This document shows, piece after piece, positions 35,604 through 44,496 of a DNA stretch of 64,000 nt. Position numbers and translations under genes: made by a program. Every line of letters starts with the position of its first letter. The first letter of the stretch is position 1. The stretch is from Autumnicola edwardsiae (lineage in GTDB: Bacteria > Bacteroidota > Bacteroidia > Flavobacteriales > Flavobacteriaceae), in assembly GCF_031846505.1 (NCBI RefSeq), contig NZ_JAVRHP010000001.1:73345-137344 (forward strand), written 5' to 3'. The notes under the pieces are model-generated. The model was given only the letters and a program-made list of their open reading frames with translations, was not told where the DNA came from and ran no database searches.

Positions 35604-38153
35604 TTAAAAGTTTATTTTCATTCCTACAGTATATGTACGTCCAAACCCGTACCATACAGATGCAGTTTCTGCATTAGAAGCTGAACCATCAAAACCAAAG
35701 CTTACATATTCTGTATCCAGAATATTATTCACGTTACTGTTTAAAATAGCTTCAAATCCTCCAAACTCAAATTTGTGGGTAAGACCAACATCTAGCAAAC
35801 CATAAGATGGAATTTCCCACGGGCTGTAATCTGCTCCGGAACTAACCCCAAGTATATCAAATTGACTATACAACTTGTCTACATAGGTCCAGTTTGCGCG
35901 GATTGTTGTTCCCGGAAGTGGTTCATAATCACCACCAAGGGCAAACGTATTTTGGGCACTACCCCCAATTTGAATATCTTGAAGAAAAAGATCGATACCC
36001 TCATCTAATAGTGGTCTTTGCTCTTCATCAAAGATCATTACGTCTTCAACATTACTATCCCATTTCCAGTCTCCAATAGAAGCCATACCATTAATGGTAA
36101 GGTTATCGAAAGGCTTATAACTAAAATCAAATTCTATACCCTGGTGCAGCGCATCTACACCAAGAATATTAGCAAAGTAAGATTCTCCTGTCTCGTCATC
36201 GAAGAAAGATTGCGTAAAAGGCTTATCCTGCCAATGTGTTCTATAGACGTTCAAATTTGCCCTTAACTTTGAACTTCTAATTCCGTAGCCAACCTCTGCA
36301 CTAAAAATCTTTTGATTTTCAGCATCTTCATTAATATCATTTTCAAAATTCTGAAAAACCTGGTCAAAGAAAGGCGCCCTTTCAAAATAACCAATATTGG
36401 CAAAAACGTTATGGTTATCATTAAGGTTATAGTTTGCCCCCCCTTTTATACTTGAAGCGAAGAAGCTAATCCAATCTGTTTCCTGCTCGGGATCAGAATC
36501 AAGATAGTTAAAATAATCTATCCTTTTATAAGAAGTATTAGAGGCCGCAAGAGATATAAATGCAGAAAGATCATTTCTGGAATATTCTGCCTGAAGGAAT
36601 CCACCTTCCCAGTGCACTAAACCGTCGTTGTGATAATTAATTTTATCGCCAACTCTTGCTACGTTTATCAGGTTATTCTCATTACTACCTTCATCCAGCC
36701 AGTAAGTACCACCTAAAAGGTCTCTTACTTCCTGGAAATGTCTCCCTTCGTAATACCGAAGGTCAATTCCGGCAAGCAAATCAATATCTTCATTTATTTC
36801 TGTAGTTAAAGTTGATAGTGCACCATACCAGCTATGGTCGTTTCTTGAATCGTACAGAATAGTTTCAGAACCAAGGGCTCCGTTTTCAATATTATCTGCT
36901 ACTACAAGGTCCAAATTTAGTGGCTGTAAATACCCGTTTCTATAAGGAGAATCTATACTTCTTAAATTGGCTTCACCTTCGTAACCACCACCTCCACCTG
37001 TACCAAACGAAGCGTAAAGTGCTGTAGATAATTCCATTTTATCAGAAATATCCCAATAATGGTTTAAAGACATTTGAGGTTTGTGGTAGAAGTTATCCTG
37101 TACATGTTTTACTTCACCATTTAAATAACCCCAGTCACCATTGAATTTAATACCCCTTTCGCTTGCACGAAAAGTTTGTATTAAATGCGAAGTTTCTCTT
37201 TGACCGTGCCTTTGCGGCGCCCCAAAAGCTGTAAAAGAAAGCTCATGGTCTTCATTAAATTTCTTTGCAAGGTTTACAAAGTAAGAATAACCTTCAAATT
37301 CAGTTCCGTCTACAAATCCGTTACCTGTTGTTTTAGATACAGAAACTGTAGCAGCAAAACCATTATCTAACAATCCTGTAGAAATTGTTCCGCCATACTT
37401 TTGATATCCGTCATTACCTGTGGTTGCAAAAACACTACCACCTTCTTCAGCATCTGTAGATTTTGTAACAATGTTAATAGTTCCTCCTATAGAAGGCACA
37501 GCTACTTTAGAAGCTCCAAGACCCCTTTGCACCTGCATTGTTTGGGTAACATCTGAAAGTCCCGCCCAGTTACTCCAGTAAACGTTTCCATTCTCCATAT
37601 CGTTTACAGGAACCCCGTTGATCATTACCGCAACGTTCTCATCATCAAAACCTCTTACTCGAACTTCTGCATCTCCATATCCCCCTCCTTGTTTATGTAC
37701 ATAGATACTGGGAGTAGATTGAAGAATTTCAGGAAATTCTTTATTACTTAGTCTCAATTCTATTTCCTCAGATCTAATCGTAGAAACCGCTACAGGCGTT
37801 TTCCTGTCTATTGCCAAAGAGAAACTTGTAATCACAATTTCTTCCAAAGCCCCGGCATCAGCATTTAGCACTATCCTTCCAAAATCCTGAGAACCGTTCG
37901 AGAGATTAAAATCAATCGTTTTGGAAGTGTAGCCTACAAAGCTAATACTAATTTCTCCTGAGTCAGAATTTACATTCAGGGAGAAGTTACCGTCAAAATC
38001 TGTTGTAGTACCATTGTTTGTTCCCTCAACCATTACAGTTGCACCCGGCAAGGGACCATCCATTTCAGAATCTATCACCGTTCCGGTAACAGTTCCTTGA
38101 GCAAAAATTGTAGCAGATGTTAAGAACAACGCTAATAGTAATAATTTCCTCAT
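35604..38153 (-). CDS. TonB-dependent outer-membrane receptor
   Basis: An 849-residue receptor starting at the ATG 38153 (MRKLLLLALFL). A longer frame would put twelve residues ahead of an intact signal peptide. After the signal peptide (1-19) come a carboxypeptidase-regulatory-like domain (20-105), a plug (about 115-240) with RGFDDENVAVMINGVPVND and VYWSNWAGLSDVTQTMQVQRG (quoted in parts), and a barrel ending YTVGMKINF with terminal Phe. It shares its plug signature with the receptor at 27460. It is co-transcribed with the repeat lipoprotein behind it. Substrate unknown; nearby nucleases suggest nucleic-acid-derived molecules. Confidence 0.93.
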   Translation of the reverse strand: MRKLLLLALFLTSATIFAQGTVTGTVIDSEMDGPLPGATVMVEGTNNGTTTDFDGNFSLNVNSDSGEISISFVGYTSKTIDFNLSNGSQDFGRIVLNADAGALEEIVITSFSLAIDRKTPVAVSTIRSEEIELRLSNKEFPEILQSTPSIYVHKQGGGYGDAEVRVRGFDDENVAVMINGVPVNDMENGNVYWSNWAGLSDVTQTMQVQRGLGASKVAVPSIGGTINIVTKSTDAEEGGSVFATTGNDGYQKYGGTISTGLLDNGFAATVSVSKTTGNGFVDGTEFEGYSYFVNLAKKFNEDHELSFTAFGAPQRHGQRETSHLIQTFRASERGIKFNGDWGYLNGEVKHVQDNFYHKPQMSLNHYWDISDKMELSTALYASFGTGGGGGYEGEANLRSIDSPYRNGYLQPLNLDLVVADNIENGALGSETILYDSRNDHSWYGALSTLTTEINEDIDLLAGIDLRYYEGRHFQEVRDLLGGTYWLDEGSNENNLINVARVGDKINYHNDGLVHWEGGFLQAEYSRNDLSAFISLAASNTSYKRIDYFNYLDSDPEQETDWISFFASSIKGGANYNLNDNHNVFANIGYFERAPFFDQVFQNFENDINEDAENQKIFSAEVGYGIRSSKLRANLNVYRTHWQDKPFTQSFFDDETGESYFANILGVDALHQGIEFDFSYKPFDNLTINGMASIGDWKWDSNVEDVMIFDEEQRPLLDEGIDLFLQDIQIGGSAQNTFALGGDYEPLPGTTIRANWTYVDKLYSQFDILGVSSGADYSPWEIPSYGLLDVGLTHKFEFGGFEAILNSNVNNILDTEYVSFGFDGSASNAETASVWYGFGRTYTVGMKINF

Positions 38154-38265
38154 CTTTTCCTTTGTTTGTTTTTTGATTAAAAAATTCACGGCAAAAGAAG
38201 CTAAAACCTCAAGACTAAAGTTTACCGAAATGTTAAGGTTCTTAACTTTAACATCAGCCGCGGTG

Positions 38266-38273
38266 CAAAACTA
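38266..38273 (-). promoter_or_regulatory. -7 promoter element for the TonB receptor operon
   Basis: The minus strand reads TAGTTTTG (TAnnTTTG), giving a leader of about 100 bases before the receptor ATG. No strong -33 box is visible. Confidence 0.45.
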
Positions 38274-38343
38274 CTGCTATTTTTTAAACACCTGAGTAAT
38301 TGACATTTAAATTATTTGACAGGTTTTCAACAAACGAAAAGAA

Positions 38344-39975
38344 TTATTTTAAAAAGAATTTTAACATGTTTTTAGTAGAAGAATCATGATTTTCGACAGA
38401 ATTATTTTCTATTTCCGCAAGGATTTTTGAAGCTAATTGCTTACCTAATTCCACACCCCACTGATCATAACTGAAAATATTCCAGATTACACCCTGAACA
38501 AATATCTTATGTTCATACATCGCCACCAGTTTACCCAGACTTTCTGGTGTAAGTTTTTCAATTAGGATAGAGTTTGTTGGCTTATTTCCGTCAAAAACTT
38601 TAAATGGAAGTAGCTTTTCAATTTCCTCAGTACTCAAGGATTTTCCTTCCAGTTCTGAACGTACTTCTCCCTCGGTTTTTCCCTGAAGTAACGCTTCTGT
38701 CTGCGCAAAATAGTTAGCCATCAATTTGTCATGATGGTCTTTATCCTGGAAAAGGGGATGCTTGAAACCTATAAAATCTGCAGGAATTAATTTGGTTCCC
38801 TGATGGATAAGCTGAAAAAACGCATGTTGCGAATTTGTTCCCGGTTCTCCCCAAATGATTGTACCGGTTTGGTAATCTACTTTATCTCCATTTCTATCTA
38901 CACTCTTACCGTTACTCTCCATTATTGCCTGTTGCAAATAAGCCGGCAGCCTATGCAGGTATTGAGAATAAGGGATTACCGCTTCGCTTTCGGCATTACA
39001 AAAGTTATTGTACCAAATGCTGATCAGGGCCAACTGCACAGGAATGTTCTCACTATAGTCACTATTCTTAAAGTGCTCGTCCATCTTCTGAGCGCCTTGC
39101 AACATCGCGTCAAAATTGGAATAACCCACAGCAAGGCTAATAGAAAGGCCAACGGCACTCCATAGAGAAAACCTGCCCCCAACCCAGTCCCACATAGGAA
39201 AAATATTTTCGGAAGCAATACCAAATTCCTCTACCTTCTCCACATTACTGGAAACAGCAACAAAATGTTTGGAAACTGCTTCCTCCGGAGCTGTTTTCAT
39301 AAACCAGCTCCTAATAGTAGTTGAATTGGATAAAGTTTCCTGTGTGGTAAAGGATTTAGATACAATTATAAAAAGCGTAGTTTCGGGGTTTAGGTCCTGA
39401 ATTGCCTGATGTACATGATCACCATCTACGTTAGAAATATAATGTACTTTTAAATGATTTTGATAATATTGTAAGGATTCTGTAACCATTACAGGACCAA
39501 GATCTGAGCCACCAATCCCAATATTTACCACATCTGTAAATTTTTTACCCGTGTATCCCTTTCGGCTACCATCAATTACTTCATTGGAAAAAGCTTTAAT
39601 TTTTGCTTTTACCTCCTGAACCTCTGGTAAAACGTTTTCTCCTTCTACATTAACTGTTTTATTTTCTTTAGCCCTTAGAGCAGTGTGCAGCACAGGACGC
39701 CCTTCTGTCTGGTTTATCGCCTCACCACCAAAATAAGATTCAATTGCTTTGTCCAGCTTACACTCCTTAACTAATTCAAGAAGAAGACTTTTTGTCTCTG
39801 TCGTTATCCTATTTTTGCTATAATCCAGATAGAAATCCTCCCACTGAATACTAAATTCTGATCCCCGGTTTTCTTCTTTTTTAAAAAGATCTTTCATCTG
39901 TAGCTTTTCTACTGCTTTGAAATGATCACTGAGTTTTTTCCAGCTCTTAGTTTGGGTGGGATTTATATTTTCCAT
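38344..39975 (-). CDS. pgi: Glucose-6-phosphate isomerase
   Basis: Interconverts glucose 6-phosphate and fructose 6-phosphate in glycolysis and gluconeogenesis. 543 residues, the usual length of bacterial Pgi. Family signatures are present: VNIGIGGSDLGPVMVTESL near 150-170, DWVGGRFSLWSAVGLS near 265-285, and QGVIWNIFSYDQWGVELGK near 495-515, which carry the phosphate-binding and catalytic residues. Last gene of a four-gene run (DUF3108, tryptophan dioxygenase, M23 peptidase, pgi) with a 26-base gap to the peptidase gene; no terminator is visible between them. Confidence 0.98.
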   Translation of the reverse strand: MENINPTQTKSWKKLSDHFKAVEKLQMKDLFKKEENRGSEFSIQWEDFYLDYSKNRITTETKSLLLELVKECKLDKAIESYFGGEAINQTEGRPVLHTALRAKENKTVNVEGENVLPEVQEVKAKIKAFSNEVIDGSRKGYTGKKFTDVVNIGIGGSDLGPVMVTESLQYYQNHLKVHYISNVDGDHVHQAIQDLNPETTLFIIVSKSFTTQETLSNSTTIRSWFMKTAPEEAVSKHFVAVSSNVEKVEEFGIASENIFPMWDWVGGRFSLWSAVGLSISLAVGYSNFDAMLQGAQKMDEHFKNSDYSENIPVQLALISIWYNNFCNAESEAVIPYSQYLHRLPAYLQQAIMESNGKSVDRNGDKVDYQTGTIIWGEPGTNSQHAFFQLIHQGTKLIPADFIGFKHPLFQDKDHHDKLMANYFAQTEALLQGKTEGEVRSELEGKSLSTEEIEKLLPFKVFDGNKPTNSILIEKLTPESLGKLVAMYEHKIFVQGVIWNIFSYDQWGVELGKQLASKILAEIENNSVENHDSSTKNMLKFFLK

Positions 39976-40001
39976 CTTCTTCTTTATTAAATCTACTATT
40001 C

Positions 40002-41237
40002 TTAAATATTTTTATAAGGTATATTCTCCAACTGCCTCTTAAGAGGTTCAATATAAGCATAATACTCCTCTTTACGTGCATCTTCTATATGCTTGGCGGT
40101 AGGAAGATTTTGGCGATAAGGATCCACCTGCTTCCCATTCACCCAGAAACGATAGCAGACGTGCGGCCCTGTTGCCAGACCGGTACTTCCAACAAAACCA
40201 ATTACGTCACCTTGTTTTACAGCCTGTCCATTTCTCACATTTCTCTTAGTCATGTGCAGGTACTGTGTAGTATATTTACTGTTGTGCCTTACTTTCACGT
40301 AATTACCGTTTCCGGAAGTGTAGCTTGCAGCAATTACAGTACCATCTGCCGTACTAACAATGGGTGTACCATGTGCAGCAGCATAATCTGTACCCAAATG
40401 TGCCTTCCAGCGCTTCTGTACCGGGTGATATCTTCTTTTACTATAGCGGGAAGAAATCCTGCTATAATCGAGCGGTGCCTTTAAGAAAAAGCTTTGTAGA
40501 GCTTTAGCCTCATCATCGTAGTAACTGGATTTATTAGTGATACTATCTGTTTCATATTGAAAGGCATAAAAAGGTTTGTCCGAATGATTAAAAACCGCTG
40601 CTTCCACCCTGTCAATCCCCGCAAAAATAGTATCATCTATATATTTTTCATGATACACCATCTTGAACTGATCTCCTTTCTGAAGCCTGAAAAAATCGAT
40701 ACTCCATTGGTAAATATTGGACAGTTCATAAACAAGAAGATTGCTTAAACCCTGATCTTGCATAGCTTCAGAAAGGGAAGACGTAATAACACCGGAAACT
40801 TCTCTTTTCTTTACAGAAACAGGACGTTGTTTTTTATAAGCGGTGATTTCATCACCAATTCCTACAACCGTATAATCAATTTTGTTGTCTTCATAGACAA
40901 AAAATTGCGGTGTCTGAGCGGAATCTCTGGCTTTTAGAATCATGTACTTTTTCCCTGCAACTATTCTTGCGGGATTAAAAGTATCCTTTACTTTATCTGA
41001 AATTTCATAAACTTTCGCAAGGCTCACCCCCTGCTCACCCATTATATTACCAAAACTATCACCGGGTTGTATGGTATCCTCTACTATCTCGAAATCGTTT
41101 AAAACAAAACCATACTTCTTGATTTGAGGCGGAGTTTTTACAACCGCCACTTCCTCATTTTTTTCTTCTACAATATTATCATCATTACAGGCTACAAATG
41201 CAATAATGATAAGAATCAGGGTACTTAACTTTTTCAA
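40002..41237 (-). CDS. M23-family peptidoglycan metallopeptidase lipoprotein
   Basis: Envelope peptidoglycan hydrolase of 411 residues with lipobox FVAC (Cys17). The central part has LysM-like/OapA-like features (DSFGNIMGEQGVSLAKVYEISDK; in parts). The LytM catalytic domain covers about 270-375: HLGTDYAAAHGTP has the first two zinc ligands and TTQYLHM a conserved His. The usual final HxH is here GPHVCYRFW, so the second His of that motif is Cys. Cys can bind zinc, so loss of activity is not implied. The stop lies one base from the upstream gene's region boundary, inside a tight operon with tryptophan dioxygenase and pgi. Confidence 0.92.
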   Translation of the reverse strand: MKKLSTLILIIIAFVACNDDNIVEEKNEEVAVVKTPPQIKKYGFVLNDFEIVEDTIQPGDSFGNIMGEQGVSLAKVYEISDKVKDTFNPARIVAGKKYMILKARDSAQTPQFFVYEDNKIDYTVVGIGDEITAYKKQRPVSVKKREVSGVITSSLSEAMQDQGLSNLLVYELSNIYQWSIDFFRLQKGDQFKMVYHEKYIDDTIFAGIDRVEAAVFNHSDKPFYAFQYETDSITNKSSYYDDEAKALQSFFLKAPLDYSRISSRYSKRRYHPVQKRWKAHLGTDYAAAHGTPIVSTADGTVIAASYTSGNGNYVKVRHNSKYTTQYLHMTKRNVRNGQAVKQGDVIGFVGSTGLATGPHVCYRFWVNGKQVDPYRQNLPTAKHIEDARKEEYYAYIEPLKRQLENIPYKNI

Positions 41238-41238
41238 T

Positions 41239-42207
41239 TTATTTTTTTTGATTTTCGCTGTTAAACATGTGGTTCACCCATTGTTTGCCCCAGTCGTTAA
41301 ATTCTTCTTTACTCCACAAATTTGGAAAAAAAGAAATTTTTTGAAAGCCCGGTGGTAAAAACTTTTTCCAGTTTGTACCTCCCGTAGCAGCAATCGTTTC
41401 TTTCTCACTGTTAAGGTGACGATAAGCAGCACCTATGTGCATAAGCAACCAATTAACATTCACACTTACGTCAAACCTGCGCAATGCACGAATCAGGTTT
41501 TTATTCTGCTTTTCGCTAAGCGGCAGCTGTTCATATTTATGGAACATTGTAGTATCTTTAACCTCTTTTGCAATCCTCATAAAGCGGGGCGTATATCTTT
41601 TTTCAAATTGCCTAAGGGTTAAAGTCTTTTCACCTGTTTTAAGGTCTATACCTCCTCTTTTCCAATAAACCTGCTCAAATAATTCTTGCAGAGAATTTTC
41701 TTCGGAAAAATTTTTTCTGGTATCATGGTGTACAAGGTGTTCAAGAGGAGTCGCATAAATTTCTATCATCCTGAATTGAGCAGATTGGAATCCGCTTGCC
41801 GGTAATAAAGCCATACGAAACTTCAAAAACTGTTCTCTGTCCATCCCTTTAATCATTACATCAAACGAATCTATAAGGATCCTGAAATAGCGATTTAATC
41901 TGTCCAGCTTTTCAATAAAAAAAGAAGCAGTTAAGTCCTCATTTTCTATAATCTGCTTTTGCTCATGGATAATGAGCTTAAAATATAATTCGGTAATTTG
42001 ATGATATGTAATAAAGATTTTCTCATCAGGAAAATGGGTATTTGTCTTCTGAAGGCTTAATAAGGTATCCAGATTCACATAATCCCAGTACGACAAATAC
42101 CTGTCATAAAGAAGTCCGTCCAAATAGGAACCCATATCCTGACCAGAATTCTTAAACTTTTCCTCAAGTTTGGAAATACGTTCAGCTATTTCGGGTTTTA
42201 TGCCCAT
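41239..42207 (-). CDS. Tryptophan 2,3-dioxygenase family protein
   Basis: Haem enzyme of the tryptophan dioxygenase family (tryptophan to N-formylkynurenine), 322 residues. The family core YHQITELYFKLIIHEQ near residues 70-85, FRMALLPASGFQSAQFR near 130-145 and NWLLMHIGAAYRH near 255-267 are clear. The C-terminal loop has ATGGTNWKKFLPP where typical enzymes have a TGGSSG motif, so it belongs to a divergent branch. No kynurenine-pathway partner is in the window. The start codon touches the DUF3108 stop codon and only one base separates its stop from the M23 gene, so these are cotranscribed. Confidence 0.88.
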   Translation of the reverse strand: MGIKPEIAERISKLEEKFKNSGQDMGSYLDGLLYDRYLSYWDYVNLDTLLSLQKTNTHFPDEKIFITYHQITELYFKLIIHEQKQIIENEDLTASFFIEKLDRLNRYFRILIDSFDVMIKGMDREQFLKFRMALLPASGFQSAQFRMIEIYATPLEHLVHHDTRKNFSEENSLQELFEQVYWKRGGIDLKTGEKTLTLRQFEKRYTPRFMRIAKEVKDTTMFHKYEQLPLSEKQNKNLIRALRRFDVSVNVNWLLMHIGAAYRHLNSEKETIAATGGTNWKKFLPPGFQKISFFPNLWSKEEFNDWGKQWVNHMFNSENQKK

Positions 42208-42987
42208 TTAATTCATAATTATATTAAAGGGATTCCTGAGTCCTTTATAAGCATCAAGATCGGCATCCAAAGAACCCACAGCAAGATCTGCTTCTATCTT
42301 TACAGGTATTTTATTTTTATCATCACTTACCCAAAAAGTAAGGCTTTCCTTTTCCTTAAACACCCTTCCCGCCATGACGAGCGGGCGAAACTTAAGGGTC
42401 GCGACCTTACCAAATTTGGTCTTAATTACCTCACGGCCAAGGAATTTCAGTTTGAAATCCATATTCTCATCATCAATAAACAGGTTCAAATTCATTTCCT
42501 CTCCTGGCCTTAAATTGTCGCTGTTAATCTCGTTGCGAATATAATAAAATGCAGATAACATATCATGAACATTTTCTTTTGTACTATAGGTATTGCTGCT
42601 ATTATGCTTTTTATCATGAACCAGCGCTCTGTTCTCCCTATGATCAAAATACACTTCAAGATTTTTAGTATGTCCCCCTTCATCAATTTTCCTAATAAAC
42701 CTATAAGGTTTTCCATCCTTTTTATCAATAAATGTCTGATAATTATCGTCTACCTTAAAAAACCAACTCAAAGGTGCCGTGGATTTCCCAATACCCTCAA
42801 TATGATAAACCGGCCTTCCATCTAAGACCGTTTCGTCTACCTCTAGCGTAGCGAAACTTGCAGTAAAGAGTCCATAGTGAATGCGGAATTTTAGCCATTC
42901 GCCTTTTTGAAATGCCTCTTGAGAATTTCCCCGGAAGGGAGAAAAGCCAAGAAAAAAGAGGAGTGCAACTGCAATAATTCTTTTCAT
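42208..42987 (-). CDS. DUF3108 exported protein
   Basis: A 259-residue protein with a signal peptide (1-22) and the DUF3108 fold: GEWLKFRIHYGLFTASFATLEV near the start and VATLKFRPLVMAGRVFKEKESLTFWVSDDKNKIPVKIEA towards the end (both quoted in part). The family is periplasmic or outer-membrane-associated and of unknown function. It is the first gene of the four-gene operon and follows a -7 promoter box by about 70 bases. Confidence 0.88.
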   Translation of the reverse strand: MKRIIAVALLFFLGFSPFRGNSQEAFQKGEWLKFRIHYGLFTASFATLEVDETVLDGRPVYHIEGIGKSTAPLSWFFKVDDNYQTFIDKKDGKPYRFIRKIDEGGHTKNLEVYFDHRENRALVHDKKHNSSNTYSTKENVHDMLSAFYYIRNEINSDNLRPGEEMNLNLFIDDENMDFKLKFLGREVIKTKFGKVATLKFRPLVMAGRVFKEKESLTFWVSDDKNKIPVKIEADLAVGSLDADLDAYKGLRNPFNIIMN

Positions 42988-43057
42988 AATAGTTTTCTTT
43001 TTTTCCGAAGAACGGGGCTGATTTGTAAGTTTAAGAAAATATTTACAATTACTATTC

Positions 43058-43065
43058 CAAATGTA
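43058..43065 (-). promoter_or_regulatory. -7 promoter element of the DUF3108-TDO-M23-pgi operon
   Basis: The minus strand reads TACATTTG (TAnnTTTG) directly after the terminator of the upstream hmgA-hppD unit. It gives a leader of about 65 bases. Confidence 0.5.
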
Positions 43066-43073
43066 TTAAAACC

Positions 43074-43107
43074 AAAAGCCCCGTCAAATTAAATGACGGG
43101 GCTTTTT
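43074..43107. terminator. Intrinsic terminator downstream of hppD
   Basis: AAAAGCCCCGTCA-AATTAAA-TGACGGGGCTTTTT is a perfect 13-bp hairpin with T/A tracts on both sides. It is about 180 bases beyond the hppD stop codon. The gap between them holds a 19-codon plus-strand frame (43135-43194) and no clear gene. Confidence 0.88.
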
Positions 43108-43287
43108 GTCTTAATAAACCAACTAACTTAAATTATGAAAACACTTCTTGTAATGACTCCAAAAAATGCGGGCGCAAAAATCCTTATTTTCTAATTTCAG
43201 AACAACAATAAAACAGACTTTAACCAAAAAGATTATAGCTATTCAAAAAACAAGGTTTATTTCTTAGAGATCAGCAGTTTTTTACAT

Positions 43288-44439
43288 TTAATTTAATGTT
43301 CCACGTAAATCCTGTTCCCTTTCTATAGCCTCAAAAAGAGCTTTAAAATTCCCCTTTCCAAAGGACTGGGCTCCTTTCCTCTGGATAATTTCGAAAAACA
43401 TTGTTGGACGGTCCAAAACTGGTTTAGTGAAAATCTGAAGCAGATACCCTTCGTCGTCCCGGTCTATAAGCACCCCTAACTCTTTAAGAGGCTCTAAATC
43501 TTCATCTATTTTCCCGACCCTTTCCAGAACCGTTTCGTAATAAGTTGCGGGAACATGAAGAAATTCCACTCCGTTGTTCCGTAAAAGCGTAACAGTTTCT
43601 ATAATATTGTCTGTTGCAAGAGCAATATGCTGTACTCCTGCACCATTGTAAAAGTCAATATATTCTTCAATTTGTGATTTTTTCTTTCCTTTAGCCGGTT
43701 CGTTAATGGGAAATTTTATCCTGCCATTACCGTTGCTCATAACTTTACTCATTAAAGCAGTATAATCTGTAGAAATATCTTTGTCGTCAAAGGAAACCAG
43801 TTGGGCAAATCCCATTACCTTTGCATAAAATTCACACCATTTATTCATTTCGTTCCAGCCAACATTTCCCACCATGTGATCTATATATTTAAGACCAGTT
43901 TCTTTAGATTTTGCCAGAGGCGCATAATGCCTATATCCCGGCAGAAAAGGGCCGGAATAGTTTTTCCTTTCTATAAAAAGATGAATGGTTTCTCCATAGG
44001 TATGAATTCCTGAAATAACAACAGATCCATGCTCATCCTGCATCACGTAAGGTTCCCTGTAGGATTTAGCTCCTCTTTTTGTAGTTTCTTCATAGCTCTT
44101 CCTGGCATCGTCCACCCATAGTGCTACCATCTTTACACCGTCTCCATGTTTATCTATATGCGCATTAATTTCACCTTTTGGCTGTAAGGGAGAAGTTAAT
44201 ACGAGCCTTATTTTTCCTTGCTGAAGAACATACGAAACGCTGTCCTTTTTTCCGGTTTCCAATCCTGAATATGCTAAAGGCTGAAATCCCCATGCATGCT
44301 GATAATAATAAGCGGACTGCTTTGCATTCCCCACATACAACTCCACGAATTCTGTTCCCAGGATAGGCAGGAAATCTTCTGCTTCCGGTACTTCCTTTTT
44401 TAAATTTAAAGATGTCTTATCTGTAGCCATTCCATTCAA
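43288..44439 (-). CDS. hppD: 4-hydroxyphenylpyruvate dioxygenase
   Basis: Converts 4-hydroxyphenylpyruvate to homogentisate in tyrosine catabolism. 383 residues with two VOC (glyoxalase-like) halves; the iron ligands lie in the second half (YIDHMVGNV, GVQHIALATDNI and FFEIIQR, giving His-His-Glu). The C-terminal signature GAQSFGKGNFKALFEAIEREQ (in parts) is diagnostic. It lies 57 bases downstream of hmgA on the same strand, so the two consecutive steps are encoded together. The start may be the ATG at 44439 or the one nine bases later (MATDKTS). Confidence 0.97.
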   Translation of the reverse strand: MNGMATDKTSLNLKKEVPEAEDFLPILGTEFVELYVGNAKQSAYYYQHAWGFQPLAYSGLETGKKDSVSYVLQQGKIRLVLTSPLQPKGEINAHIDKHGDGVKMVALWVDDARKSYEETTKRGAKSYREPYVMQDEHGSVVISGIHTYGETIHLFIERKNYSGPFLPGYRHYAPLAKSKETGLKYIDHMVGNVGWNEMNKWCEFYAKVMGFAQLVSFDDKDISTDYTALMSKVMSNGNGRIKFPINEPAKGKKKSQIEEYIDFYNGAGVQHIALATDNIIETVTLLRNNGVEFLHVPATYYETVLERVGKIDEDLEPLKELGVLIDRDDEGYLLQIFTKPVLDRPTMFFEIIQRKGAQSFGKGNFKALFEAIEREQDLRGTLN

Positions 44440-44496
44440 TTTTATAGATTTTAATACTTCCTTTAAAATTCTTAAGATTTGAAAAAGTTCTTCTGC

